From Trissonchulus latispiculum (Eukaryota > Nematoda > Enoplea > Enoplida > Ironidae), in the NCBI GenBank assembly GCA_030248195.1, contig JASAND010007655.1, positions 1 through 64,000 of the forward strand: a DNA stretch of 64,000 nucleotides. Reading direction: 5' to 3'. Position numbers and translations under genes: made by a program. The notes beneath the pieces are model-generated. The model ran no database searches. It was not told the origin of the DNA and worked only from the letters and a program-made list of their open reading frames with translations. This document shows, one piece after another, positions 10,871 to 23,258 of the stretch; the first letter of the stretch is position 1; each line of letters opens with the position of its first letter.

Positions 10871-12479
10871 GATTATTGATTTAAAGGTTCTGAGACACCA
10901 GGTGTGCATTGAGGTTTACCCATGCATTTTAACAAGTTCGATGAGTTTTGTTTTATTGTTAGAAAGTTCAACTTTGCAAATAAAGGGATTTTCAACTAAA
11001 TGTAGTGATCGTTAGTTCGAAAATGTGTTTGAATTATCAAAACAGTGCAGATTTCGTTTAGAAACCATTAACCATTAATTATGCCATCCTGGCACACTTT
11101 CTGACGATATTGTTTGGTTTGCCTTTGCTTTTGCTTTTGTTTTTCAGTTAATTCGTCACAATTGCACAATGGGGAGTCTGCTTTATTGCAGGCTTCTGTG
11201 CCTACTTTCCGATTTCCCACATGCCAGGACTAGTGCTCTGGGACTCGACTGTTGGCAGCCCAAGCTAAAAACCAAAATAAAATGGAATTTGTACACTGGG
11301 ATTGGAGAGATTGAGATTCTCCTGTGCCAACAGAGCGTCAGTGACAGTGTGGGTGGAGAACAAAGATCAAGGCTATCTATCCCACTTCAGCTAAGTTGTT
11401 TCTTTGAGTCTGATTCTGTCTAAGACAGTTTAACATTGATTGCTCTGCTGTTCTATTATTGATAGGTCGATTGCGATCGGCAATAGGCATGGCGGGTGAA
11501 GAAGGTCCTTCCGTGTCTATTCCTGCATCGGAATCAAAAGGTTAAATTTAATATGACGCATAAATTTCTACATAAACATAAACTACACATAAATTACCTA
11601 AAACAAAGTAGGGAGCAAAAGGTACTTTCTTAAAACGTTGGAGTAGCTAAAAATAATGCAATCGCGGACTTTTCCTCCTTTTCCATCTGAGGCTTGGCCT
11701 TACCTCAGACCCTATTCTGCAGCCCTCATTTTGACCACTGCCTTCCAAGCAGGCTTACTAAGGTTTCAGCCATCTTAGGCGCTATTGGCATGCGGGGCAG
11801 CATGTGTCGGTAAACGACATGTTACCCTGGGTGCGTCCGAAATAACCGTACGCCAGCTTGGCTTGGGGGTCTTGTTCTCTGTCCTTGACCTTCGTCTCTC
11901 CGACTCTTGTCCGCTTGGAGTTTCCGTCCGTCTCTATGGAGAGGCAGCATAAAGACGTTAATAATTCGACATAATTCGACCGTTAATAGCAGATTAACCT
12001 TTGGAGTAAACCCCAACAATGTAGATATTTTTAGAATCCTCAGAAATCCCAGATTTCGAAAATCCGGAATTCCGGGTTTCATTCACGGAAAATCTAAAAT
12101 TTTTAATTTTTCGCCCAATTTTTATTTCAATCAAAATTTTGTTTTCACGATCGAATAGAGCTGGTCCCGCTGCGTATTTTTGCTCCTAAAAATTTTTTCA
12201 CGAAAATGCACTCAATTTCCGAAATTCCGGGTTTTCAAAATTTCCGGTTTTTAAAAATTTTCTCTATTACCCCCACAAGATGGGTATCATTCGAAAGCTC
12301 TTATCGAGCTGAACAACTTTTGTAATAGAATAAACTCTTGAAAATGCACACAATTCCTGCAATTCGAGATAACCGGATTTTCCGGATTTCAAATAATATT
12401 TTCTCCAATACACCACAGTATGGGTTAGTTGTTGGTGTATTCAAGGATTAAATTGTTGATTGAAGTGGAGAAGTTGTGT
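10871..12479. other. Non-coding stretch between LINE-C and the TG-rich region
   Basis: No gene is supported. An ATG in good context at 11489 opens a 17-codon frame ending in AAAAG/GTTAAA, which could be a short first exon but has no partner. Open frames at 11169-11423 and 11907-12158 have no recognisable motif. 12030-12270 has repeated AATTCCGG / CCGGAAT words typical of decayed repeats. Confidence 0.4.
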
Positions 12480-13027
12480 CGTTAATTGATAACGACAATT
12501 TTTTGTGGCGGGGTTAGGTCTGGTAATGCTTTTTTTTTCTCGAGAAGGCTAGAGCCTAAAAGTTTGTTAATATACATGTACATGTGCATAACTGCGGTTT
12601 GTCCAGATTGGCGTGAAAGGGCAACACAACTAGGTGATTCTAAAGTAACTAGAAAATATATACATGTCCACGTTGTCAGCAGGGATAGTCTTATAGAGGG
12701 CGTGCGTCTGAAGAATATTGGTTTGTGTAAGTACACGTGTGTGTGCTGAGGGTTGAGTGAGACATAGCTGTGTGAATGTTTATGCGGGCGAATATTGAGA
12801 AGTGGAAGTGAAAGTACGTGTGTCTGAAAGGTGTTGAAAGTGTACATATACATAAACACGTGGGTTTGTGACTTTCGGTGTAGAAGAGAAGGGGAGGAGA
12901 AGGAGTGTTTTTATGTGTACATGTCCATGCGAATAGGAGGGGATGCTAGAGAAGTGGGATTGCACGATAGGTGTAGATATGTGCGAGTGGAGATAGGCAG
13001 GTTGTGAGTAGTGTAGAAGTGTACATA
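12480..13027. repeat. TG/CA-rich low-complexity region
   Basis: The plus strand is rich in GTGT, GTACATGTGC and ACACGTG words. Open frames here (for example 12482-12859 minus) have skewed low-complexity composition and no motif. It directly abuts the ACTGG foldback element. Confidence 0.5.
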
Positions 13028-16000
13028 TACACTCTTAGAAATACTTTAGTAGTTTCTACTGGAACAACTCCAGTAGCTCAGAAATACTAAAGACTTTAGT
13101 AGATTTGACTGGATGGTGGAGTAATAAGTACTGGAGGTAGTCCAGTAATAAGTACTGGAAATGTCTTAGTAAGAAATTACTGGTTTCTCCAGTAGTTTCT
13201 ACTAAATATTTTAGTAACATTTACTGGATTTGGGTTATTCAACTTACTGGATTTTCCAGTAATTTGTACTGGATCCAGTATTAAATTGCACCAAACTCGT
13301 ACAAAGTGGCGAAACACAAAAATACTGGATTTTCCAGTACTTTTTACTACTTTTCCCAGTACTATCTACTGGACTCATGAAATACCCCGAGCACCAAAAA
13401 TACTGGATTTTCCAGTAATTTCTATGGTTTCTCCAGTTGGGGGGAATTATTCGATAGAAAGTTCAATTACAGAGTATGACTTTCATAGTGTGTGCGTGGT
13501 GTGTAGGTGTGCGTGTGGGTCTGTGGTGTGCGAGGGTGTGTGCCGTCTGAGTGCGTGTGTGTATGTGTTAAGAGTGTGCGTCTTAACTTCGGCTTCAGCT
13601 GCAGTGTGGGTTGTCTTCTACTTCGTCCTGCTGCGTTAAAGCAGCCTATGTAGCCTCAAGCTACCGTAATCCTTTGCAGCAACTGGCTGCCTCACAAAGT
13701 AAAGACAAACTGGTTTGGTCGAAAGACAAGCTGCAACTGACTCACTAGCGTCTCGGAACGCGGCTTTTATAGGCAGCTGTTATATGACGCTATATGCGGT
13801 TATATGTTCTTATATATATGAAAATGATTGCGTGATTGCATGATTGCATAGGTGTTTCGTAATCGAGCAAAGTTTCTGGAATCTTCGAGATGTGTTACTA
13901 AAGTTTAGCTTAGCTAGAGTTTAGCTCGTTACGGTAATATCTACTGGACTCCTAAAATACACCGAGCACCAAAAATACTGGATTTTCCAGTAATTTCTAC
14001 TGGTTTCTCCAGTAATATCTACTGGACTCCTGAAATACACCGAGCACCAAAAATACTGGATTTTCCACTAATTTCTACTGGTTTCTCCAGAAATATTTAC
14101 TGGATTCCAAAAATATCCCGTGCACCAAAAATACAGGATTATCTAGTAATTTTTTCTGGTTTTAGCAGTAATATCTCCTGGACTCCTAAAATACTCCGGT
14201 CACCAAAAATATATACTGGAGTCTTAAAATATACCGAAACGCAAAAGTAGTGGTTTTCCCATAACTGATTGATACTGGTAATATCTACTGGACTCGTAAA
14301 ACACTCTGAACACGAAATGAAATATTTGGCCGTTCCAATGGTGCTTAGAGCAGACTAAATTCTACTTACCTACTTATGCAATCTGACAGCAGGAAATGCT
14401 GGATTCAATTAATAATTTTTATTTCCAAAAGAAGTTGGCAATATTTCTAAGAATTTGTAAGGTGGTGATTCCTTTTGGAGTCATCAACTTTCAACCATTA
14501 TTACTCATTTATTACTTGGAGTTAAGAATTCATTTCTATCAAAACATAGCTTAATATTTTTTCTTTTAGGAAAACAATGAAACTAATTTTGGCTTTTGCA
14601 GAGTTTGAGACCGTTTGCGTCGCTTAACAAGTAATGCAATATTTGATTTCTGCAAAAATGACAACTTTCGGAGGGCAAAATAGGAAGACTGTCTCTATCT
14701 CACGATAGCGCAAAGCGAGAACATCGCTTCAAAACGCAAAAATATAAAGCACAACGAGATCTTTCAAATGAATATAGCTACAGTATATATAACTGTGCAA
14801 CTGCTGTCCAATTTCTAAAACTGGTAAAAACTGTCCTGAACGCAAATGTCAAATTTTTGAAGTGGAATTGTGCGGAGAGTGTTAGAATGCTAAAGGAACT
14901 TGTTTTGAAAGTTCCATCAAGTTGTTTCATCTGGAATTGAGCCGCCAACCAATGACATATATGTACCAAAAAGGAATCACCACCTTAAGTTCTTAATATG
15001 CCCTAACACGCGTTTATTACGTTACTAAATTTTCTAACAATTTAAAAGTAAGCTGCATTATTTTATGCTGAGAATAACATGAAGTCAGTCGTAAAGATGT
15101 CTGCATTTACTGCAAGTGTTTAAATTATAATGCTGATACATAGTGTATGGCAAGGTAGATACACCAGTAACTGGAAGTATCGGCTTTGCTGCTACAAAAA
15201 TTTGAATCGTTTTTGTTCAATCCTATTAAAATCGAAAGCCAGTGAATTTTAAACGGATCCTGTGTAGTTTTAACCAATGAAATTAAGGTTTTTGGTCGTC
15301 GACAGAAATTAAAGTTAGTTTTGCATAATTTGTGTGATACCTTAAGGTTTGGTTGGTTGATGTTCTGCTCTTAAAAAATTGGTGCAGACAAAACTAAAGA
15401 ACTTCGACGGGTTGCTGACTGAAAGAGTAAAAGGAACAGAAATTGGAGCTACCGGTAAAAGAATGACTGTCTAAGTTTGCTTATATTCCATATCATCAAG
15501 AGAGATCATTAATGAAGAACATAATTCTCAACTGCAATTTATCTGTATAGCGGTTTCAATGCTTTTTTCGGAAAACAAACGTTAACACAGCACAACACAA
15601 ACAAACACTACGTGAATTTACAACGAAGTACGTACCAGTGTTAGCACTGCATACTCATGAGCATTAACCATATTTTTGGAGACCGGAGTATTTTAGGAAT
15701 CCAGGAGATATGTATTACTGGCAAAACCAGAAGAAATTACTGGAAAATCCTGTATTTTTGGTGCTCGGGGCATTTCTGGAGTCCAGTAGATATTACTGGA
15801 GAAACCAGTAGAAATTACTGGAAAATCCAGTATTTTTCGTGCTCGGGGTTTTTCAGGAGTCCAGTAGATATTACTGGAGAAACCAGTAAAAATTACTGGA
15901 AAATCCAGTATTTTTGATGCTCGGGGTTTTTCAGGAGACCAGTAGATATTACTGGAGAAACTAGTAAAAATTACTGGAAAATCCAGTAGTTTCATCCCCC

Positions 16001-16956
16001 AAATATTTTTGGGGGTCCAGTATATAATACTGGATTATCTTGTTAAAACTACTGGACAATCCAGTACAAAAGTACTCGATACGCTGATGCTGCAATGAGA
16101 GTATATAAGGGGATAAACGAACAAGTTTTCAGCGATCAGATTTTGGGCAAGTCATTTGTCCTGGTCTCTGCTTCTGTATCACCAGAAGTTAAGGGGCTCA
16201 TTTTTGTAGCCGTTATGCACCTGCGTGGGTGCTGACGGCGGTGAAGGCAACGCGGGGGATTTTCCAACGTTGGGAAAATCGCCCATTATGAATGGAGTGA
16301 AGGTTGAAACGCATACAGTTTAGTTCAGAGAAAATGTGTCCTTTCTAAAAATTCAGTATTTTTCATAGGTGTTCAGACTACATACATTAGGAGTCTAGTA
16401 GATATTACTGGAAAAACCGGTAGAAATTAATGGAAAATCAAGTATTTTCGGTGCTCGGAGCATTTTAGAAGTCTAGTAGATATTACTGGAGAAACCAGTA
16501 GAAATTACTGGAAAATCCAGTATTTTGGGTACGCAGACTGTATTAGGAGTCTAGTAGAAACCACTGGAGAAAGTAGTAAAAACTACTGGAAAATCCAGTA
16601 TTTTTGGTCCTCAGACTATTTTACGAGATTGGTAGAATCTACTACTGAGTCCAGTAGAAATTACTGGAAAATCCAGTATTTTTGCCCCCCAAAAATTTTT
16701 GGGGTGTCCAGTATATAATACTAAATATCTAGTAGAAACTACTGGAAATTCCAGTAGTTAGTATGTCAAAGCAGTAAAGTTTTCTACATAGATTATCTAG
16801 TAAAGTTTACTAGCTATTTCCAGTAGTTTTTAAAATACTGGACTACTTTAGTAGGAAAATACTAATCGCTCCGCTATGTCTTTATCGCACTGGAGCACTT
16901 TAGTAGGAAATTACTAAGATTCCAGTACTTTCTACTGGAACATTTCTAAGAGTGTA
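13028..16956. mobile_element. ACTGG/CCAGT foldback element (3.9 kb)
   Basis: Ends TACACTCTTAGAAATACTTTAG and the complement of TACACTCTTAGAAATG are inverted. Both arms (13030-14310 and 15660-16956) consist of units of about 86 bases, each holding palindromes such as ACTGGAAAATCCAGT and a spacer TATTTTTGGTGCTCGGGG (reverse complement in the left arm). The core (14310-15660) is ordinary AT-rich DNA with a small MITE. It interrupts LINE-B just at the end of its ORF2. No transposase is visible, so it is non-autonomous. Confidence 0.75.
14459..14987. mobile_element. Small mariner-like MITE
   Basis: Inverted ends AAGGTGGTGATTCCTTTTGG and CCAAAAAGGAATCACCACCTT are flanked by TA, consistent with a TA target duplication. 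It has no coding content. Related ends occur at 850-955. It lies in the core of the ACTGG foldback element. Confidence 0.65.
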
Positions 16957-19768
16957 CATTAAAACGGGAAATGACTGCTACACCCTCAACGATTTCGTTT
17001 GTTTTTCTAGGACCAACTGTCATTATGGCTCTGTTAATTATTATTTTAAGTCGATGTTTAAAATATCTTTTAAGATCGAGCAACTCATCATAGTCCTCAT
17101 ATCTTTTACGCCCAATCCAAATTACTCTTTTACCAAGCATAACCGACAAATTAGCCAGATAATTTTCTTCTACTCCAAAGATTATTTCTTCTGGGCTTAA
17201 AAATTCACGATTTAAAATAGTGCGAAACCACGGTTTTAGGAATTGCCAAACTAACTTTGCCCTTGTACAATGAATGAAAACATGGGGAATATCTTCCCGA
17301 ATTTCTGTATCAAAACAGTTCATACAAACTTTACAAAATTCCGATTTATTAAAATGTAATGCTTTTCCGGGGGGGGTAAAAGTGTTATAAAAGGGAGGCA
17401 GAGTGTATCCATCCACAAACTTTGTTTTTGCGCGTGCCCAACATTTATTAATTGTTTCAGCATTAATTTGCGTATTTGTGAGCCAGTAAGCTTTAATAGC
17501 GAGTGTTGCCCTGTTGTTTTTCAAAAATCAGTAAATTGTAAATGTCACGTAATTCTATTGATCTTAACGGGAAAGACTTGCCAAAAATTTCGGCTGTATC
17601 ATTTACAAAATGCGTTTTAGTATCTATAACAACCTTTCTTATTTCTTTATAAAAGGATGGTACTTCAATTCGTTTTAGTTGAAATTTGCTGGTCTCTTCC
17701 ACTTTACTATAGAAAAAATCATATGAAAAACCACTTTTTATCTTCACCTGGTGTCATTCTTCTAAAGAAAAGCTTTAAGCGCTTAGCTTTTTCCAGGAAA
17801 GACAACTCCGTGTACCTAACTCCTCCGAAATTATTGGGCAAAAGTAGATCGTTCTTTTTGATTAAATTCATTTTTGATGGGAACCACAGAAATCTATCCA
17901 AAGAGCTTTCGAAGTTTTTCTTTAAGTTTTCAGGGACTGCTAAAGGATATAGAATTTGAGACGTAAATTACGTGTTCACAAAGTTGATTTTTCCAAAATA
18001 GGAACACTCGTAAGGTGGCCTTTTTGCCTGCAATCTTTCAATTGCGGCTTCAGCTTTCAACCAATTGCTTAAAGGATCCACTCCATCAGAAGTAAAGAAA
18101 ATACCAAAAATTTTTAGTTGATCTACTTTATAATTTCTGAATTTGGCTGGAACAGGCAGAAAGCCTGCAGTACCAGTTAATAAAATTTTTGTTTTTTGTT
18201 CTTTCAGCATAGATCCGCTCGCAAATTTAAAGCTACCGTACACATCAAAAATTTGTTGCACTGATCTAAAATTTTTAACAAAAAAATTTGTATCATCTGC
18301 GTATTGAACCAATTTATGCTCAATTCCATTAATTTTGATTTCATTCACCGATGCATCGTTTCTAATATAACTTGCTACAGTTTCAGCAACTAACACATAT
18401 AATAAAGCAGACAAAGGGCATCCTTGCCTAATGCCACTCGACGGGAAAAATAATTAGAAATGAATCCATTTACCTGCACACAAGACTTCATAAAGTTCTT
18501 TCGGTACAAAATATTTATCCATTTTACAAAATTTTCCCCAAAACCATATTTTTTCAAGCATTCTGTAATATAATCCCACTCAATCAAATCAAACGCTGAC
18601 ATGTGATCAACTGAAAGTACAATACAAGGTAATTAGAAGCTTCAATTATTTGCATTATATTTATGACACCATCTTGAATATTTCTTCCGGGGACAGCACA
18701 AGTTTGATCAGGCGATATTAATGTTTGCATTACAGTGCTGAGCCTTGTCATTAAAATTTTTGTTAAGATTTTATAATCACTATTTAACATTGTTAAAGGT
18801 CTCCAGCTGCTTCTTACATTCTTGTCGCCTGATCCCTTGTATAATTGGGATATTACACCACAGTACATACTGTCGGTCAGTTCGTTTAAGGCGAAACAAC
18901 ACTTATAAACTTTCTGTAGAATAGGAGCAATTTTCTCAAGAAAGTCTTGGTAGAATTCCACTGGTAACCCATGAATACCTGGAACTTTTTTCTTTCCAAA
19001 GCAATTTTTAGCTTTAATAATTTCTGCCAAGCTAATTTCTTCTTCTAAAGCGGACTTTTCTACATCTGATCTCCCTCCAAGGTTCTAAAGGTATAAAAAG
19101 TTCTATCGCTACGCGAGCTTTTTTGCATTCTTTTAGCAGTAGCAATTTCATAGCGCTCCTCGTATGCAAATGAGTGATGCGAATTCAACAAAATTTTTCT
19201 GGCAGTTTGCTTATTTACAAAATCTAATTCTTCCTCGTTTTGTGCCAGTAAAGTATTTAGTAAACGATCATTAGGCTGTCTTTCCAAACGCAATTTTAAA
19301 CCATTAATTCTGTTTAAATAAAAACATTTCATTTTTTTGAGATTTTTAGTATAAGACTTGTTGTCGATTTTAATTAAATTTGCAATTTTGTACTTTAAAT
19401 TTTCCCAATATATCAAAACGCATACACCTTCAGAATCTTCTATGTATTCACGAAACTCTTCTGTATAGCAGAGATTTTTGGTTTAATTGATGTAATGTTT
19501 TGAAAAACGAAAGGATCCATTTTCCAATATGAGGGCCCAAACTTTGTTTCCAGATGTACCAGGTTTAAATCCAAGCCAAAAAGTTTGTGATCTGAAAGTG
19601 GAAAATCAGTAAAACTAAAATTAGAACAAACCTGAGCTAAAGAAATACTTGCATAAATTCGATCTATTCTAGATTGTGTTTTATATCGTTTAGAAAAAAA
19701 CGTAAACAATTTTGCATCAGGGTTTTGAAATCTGAAGGTATCTGTCAAGGCAAAAGAATCAACCAAAT
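16956..19768 (-). pseudogene. LINE-B ORF2: endonuclease end, reverse transcriptase, C-terminus
   Basis: Minus-strand pieces follow LINE-D ORF2 in order: SRIDRIYAS and SDHKLFGLDL near 19590-19690 (end of the endonuclease), the linker 19060-19416, the RT start PGIHGLPVEFY and LTMLNSDYKILTKILMTRLS with QTCAVPGRNIQDG (18584-19030), then FDLIEWDYI (RT motif A end, 18570-18600). YADDTNFF (catalytic motif C, near 18300), LDRFLWFPSK (near 17890) and the C-terminal CMNCF...DIPHVFIHC knuckle (near 17300) complete it. The frame breaks about eight times. Confidence 0.85.
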
Positions 19769-20164
19769 TGTTAAAAACCTACTTTACTAACTGTTAATCC
19801 GCCCCAAATTACTCTATTTGTGTTTCGTGAATGATCAACGTATTTGACTTAAACAGCAACCATCTAGCTTACATAATGTAGCTCAATTGCTTATGTAATC
19901 AGTTGTAGTGTAACCGTCACCGTGTCCAGTCGGCCTATAGAGCCATTTTATGTTTATGATTGCCGTATTTGCCTATTATTAAAACCGTAAGTTCTTGTTA
20001 GTAAATATCATGACTCCAACCTTTATTTAATTAGGGTATCTTAGTTAGGGGTTACTTCTTTTCGTGAGCGAGTTGCACCTTAGGTTAGGACTTTATTAGA
20101 ACCTGCTTTCGTTCCGCCACCTAGTTGCCGGTTTAGTTACCGGACAGTAAACCGGTAGTTAACA
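19769..20164 (+). repeat. 5' LTR
   Basis: TGTTAAAAACC ... CCGGTAGTTAACA. It differs from the 3' LTR by eye at one base (GTTGCCGG versus GTTCCCGG) and one A in the leading A-run, implying a recent insertion. Confidence 0.9.
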
Positions 20165-21694
20165 TTTGGCGACCGTGACAGGACCACTGTCCGGTTTGCT
20201 AAATTGAAAAAGTTTCAAATTTCGTGAATTTTCAAAAACGATTTTTGAACTTAATTTTGCGATTTATTGAAAAAGGAAAGTAGTTTTAGAATCGCAAAAA
20301 TTAGGAGAATGTTTTAAAACGCTTTTTATTTAAGTTTGAAGACTTTGAAATTCTCCTATTGTGTAGGGTGCAACTCTGAAATATGTCAAATTTTGAAAGT
20401 CGGGTTTGTCCGTTGGGGGACTTGTCTTACCCCCACCCCCACCCCCCCCCCCCAGAAGTTCTGAGTTGGGGGACAGCATAGAAACTGGTACTGCGTTATT
20501 GGGGCAGCCCAATAACCTACTTAGCAGTAAATTTTAGGTAGATTTAAGGAAGGATCCCAAACCCCCCACCCCCCCACCCCCAAGACGGGAACATTTTGAA
20601 AATTTTTTGTAGCTAGGAAAATTTTTCGTGGATTTTTCCATAACCTTTGTGCCGAACTTTCTCGATACTGAGAAACCTTGACACGAAGGAGAGGTAACAG
20701 AAGCTGAACTTGGAGCATAGTTTGTAAAATTTTTGCAAAAATTGCCAAATTTTGGTAAATTTTTGTACCCCCCCCCCCCCAAGGGCAAATTTTGTCAAAT
20801 TTTTGCGAATTCTTGCCTAAATAAATTTTGTGGGTACTCCCCAAGTGTTGTATAATTTTTAGGGACCCGATATTGCTAGAATTTTGCAATTTTAGGCAAT
20901 TTTTTTAGACAAAATTTTGACCCCCCCCCAATCCCCCCAAAGGTCAATTTTCGTCGAATTTTGGCAAATTCTGGGCTGAATATTTTTTCTGGGAACTCCC
21001 CAAGCGTGGTATAATTTTTGGGGGCCCATAATCACCAAAATTTCGAAGTTTCAGAAATTTTAGGATAAAATTTCGAAACCCCCCCAATCGACCAAAAATC
21101 GCTTTTTGAACGATTTTTAGGCCGAATTGCTTCAAATAACGACCGTCCTAGACGCAAAACGTCGTTCTAGGAAGATTTTCGACTGATTTTTGTGTCAAAA
21201 ACGTAATTTTGACTTGATTTTGTACCCCCACACACCCCTAATTATCAATTTCGGGACATATTCGGTTCCATTTGGAACATACGTACTTTAGAAAACTGGT
21301 AGTTTTGGTCGATTTTAAGCAAACAGAAGGTCGCAAATGCACTAAATATGCTGCATTCGTGCAATTATGCCCATTTTTGGAAAGAAAAGTGCCTCATCCC
21401 CAGTTGTTTCGTCGACAATTTTCACTTTTTTCTGTTTTTGAGCAAATTTTGCTATTTTTTCGGCGCAATTGCGAGTTTTCTTTCGGAAACGAAGTATTCT
21501 TGTCAGTTTTGCGTTGGTATACGTACATTTTGATCCATTTTGACGTGTATTTTGTAGCCAAGTATACGTATATATCGACACATTTACGGTTTTTTTCGGC
21601 ATGCCCCCGAAGTTGCTTTTCTTTTTTCGATTTTTCTGTTATAATTTTTGACTCGGTTTTTCTTTTTCGATTTATTAGTCCATTATAGTTTGCA
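20165..21694 (+). other. LTR element leader with C/G homopolymer blocks
   Basis: No coding unit is recognisable. Repeated phrases alternate C-runs (20430-20452, 20565-20580, 20768-20780, 20922-20938) with AAATTTTG-type AT words. Frames across them are low-complexity artefacts. Confidence 0.5.
20167..20184 (+). other. Primer binding site of the LTR element
   Basis: TGGCGACCGTGACAGGAC starts two bases after the 5' LTR. It begins with the TGG expected from pairing with a tRNA CCA end. The tRNA was not identified. Confidence 0.7.
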
Positions 21695-22057
21695 ATGCGC
21701 AGTTATAGCCACATTTGCCACAATAATTTGTCTACAAGACAGTTTCGTTCGTGCTTTTTCTGTCACAAAATTGGTCATTTAATGGCTACGTGTCCCATAC
21801 GTATGTATAATTTTCGATCCCGATTTTCTTTTCGTGCCCATCCGCGCAATATTTCGAGAAGTTCACGCTATGATAATTTTGCGTTTTCACCGAGAACTAC
21901 AAATTTTTCGTCCAATTTTTCGATTTCGCCGACATACGTACGTAATTCCAGAAATGGTTTTTCTCCCCCAAGTTTGCTCAGTATATACGTTCCCCCACCC
22001 ATCAGATGTTTTTCGTGTGGTTTTTTCTGTTTTCCGAACCCGAATTCAGCTATTTGA
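21695..22057 (+). CDS. Gag-like zinc-knuckle protein fragment of the LTR element
   Basis: The frame begins at 21695 and encodes a basic, Arg/Ser/Phe-rich protein. Residues about 20-33 read CFFCHKIGHLMATC, a CX2CX4HX4C retroviral-type knuckle. Overlapping frames downstream (22006-22353 and 22271-22747) continue the same Phe/Arg/Ser/Asn-rich composition, so a longer nucleocapsid-like protein broken by frameshifts, or programmed frameshifting, is possible. No capsid domain is recognised. It probably bound element RNA in the particle. Confidence 0.5.
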   Translation: MRSYSHICHNNLSTRQFRSCFFCHKIGHLMATCPIRMYNFRSRFSFRAHPRNISRSSRYDNFAFSPRTTNFSSNFSISPTYVRNSRNGFSPPSLLSIYVPPPIRCFSCGFFCFPNPNSAI

Positions 22058-22703
22058 GACGTTTTACTAACGGAATTTCCTATAGTAACACTTTGACCAA
22101 TTCTTCAAATCCCAAATTTCGAACTTTTTCTTGTCGAAATTCAAGTTCTACGTACAGAAACGAATTCAATGTTATTCCTAGTTGTGGCCTAGGAAGCTAC
22201 ACCAGAAACAACCATTCATTTCGTCCTAACCCTCAGACTTCTTATTCTAGGTCGAAAAATCTTTCGAAAAATGGTCGTTTTCGAACCTTTGATGTACGTC
22301 CAGATTTTTCGGGCGAAAATTTTTTTTACGGAGTGGCAGAACCAAACGAATAGCGCAATGAGGAGTAGCCCTATGAACTGCTACTATAACCGATATTCGT
22401 TTCCAAGATTTGTTTCTCCAAGATTTTTTACAGGCCAAAACGTTTTTCAATATGGCCATAGTGCCATTTGGCCCAAATCTCAAAATATTTCTGGTCGATT
22501 TGTAAAATTGGGCCCTCAGAGTCAAGTGAACAGTAGTTTTAGGCCAAGCGCGATGCGCTGGAACAGAATTTCACGTTCTTATCCCTCGAATTTTGCTTCT
22601 TGTGGTCGAAATTTCGGAAAATGTACGTTTTTGACCCCCCAAAACAGGTCATACCTCCCTAAACCTAAATCCACTTGTTTCAACGGGTTTTCTTCGAATA
22701 ATT

Positions 22704-23258
22704 TTGATAAGTCCTACGGTATTTCGAAGCAAGCAGATAGTCTATAATTTTTCGTGTTCAAGGTCCCAGGTTTCGACTATTTCAAATTCGATCTTATGTT
22801 CACTGCAGTCTGATCATTTGGACAAGAGCAATGAAGCGACTTCTTCAGGACACAATGATCTCAATGATGGCATATCTCGTGCTGTGAAAGACTTGGAACA
22901 CTATGACCCTTGCATGGACTTTATTGGAACAAGCATTGCCCCTTCCATTGCTGATGAACCCTTGGATTCTGTATTAAGTGATCGGCCGACAGTTGGAAAG
23001 GCTGAACGGAAAGACGGTCTGAAAGAAGAGAAAGATTTGAAAACAAAGTGGATACGTGTGCCTGATCCTGATTTTCCTGGAAGACATTTAACTATGGAAG
23101 TGTACGTACTGCCTTCAAGTGAAGATGCTTTTGAACAGTTAGAGAATGGCAGAAGCAAAGTGGAATCTAACAAAGCTCTTGCGAACAGTGGCTCAATGAG
23201 TGATACTTCAGCTTTTATGGGAACTGTATTGACTATTGCCCCAAAGAAGAATGATTAA
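22704..23258 (+). CDS. Acidic protein of unknown function in the LTR element
   Basis: 184 residues; from about residue 40 on the composition is acidic and polar with balanced codon use, unlike the Phe/Arg-rich frame upstream. Segments include TKWIRVPDPDFPGRHLT and MEVYVLPSSEDAFEQLENG. The first 30 residues may belong to the previous frame, so the true start is uncertain. I recognise no family. It could be an accessory or structural frame of the element, or captured host coding sequence. Confidence 0.4.
   Translation: MISPTVFRSKQIVYNFSCSRSQVSTISNSILCSLQSDHLDKSNEATSSGHNDLNDGISRAVKDLEHYDPCMDFIGTSIAPSIADEPLDSVLSDRPTVGKAERKDGLKEEKDLKTKWIRVPDPDFPGRHLTMEVYVLPSSEDAFEQLENGRSKVESNKALANSGSMSDTSAFMGTVLTIAPKKND

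Noticed and set aside
11489..11545. Short first exon (ATG in good context, 17 codons, then GTTAAA)
   Set aside because: The donor is weak and no downstream exon or homology was found.
12482..12859. 125-codon minus-strand frame
   Set aside because: Low-complexity TG/CA-rich composition, overlapping frame on the other strand, no motif.
15657..15995. 86- and 100-codon frames with repeated VDITGETSRNYWKIQYF-type segments
   Set aside because: They are translations of the 86-bp DNA repeat of the foldback element on both strands, not a protein.
13028..16956. CRISPR-like repeat array
   Set aside because: Repeats are diverged, palindromic and separated by repeated rather than unique spacers; the context is eukaryotic.
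20330..21135. Glycine/proline-rich frames around C-runs
   Set aside because: Artefacts of C/G homopolymers in the LTR element leader; frames appear on both strands.
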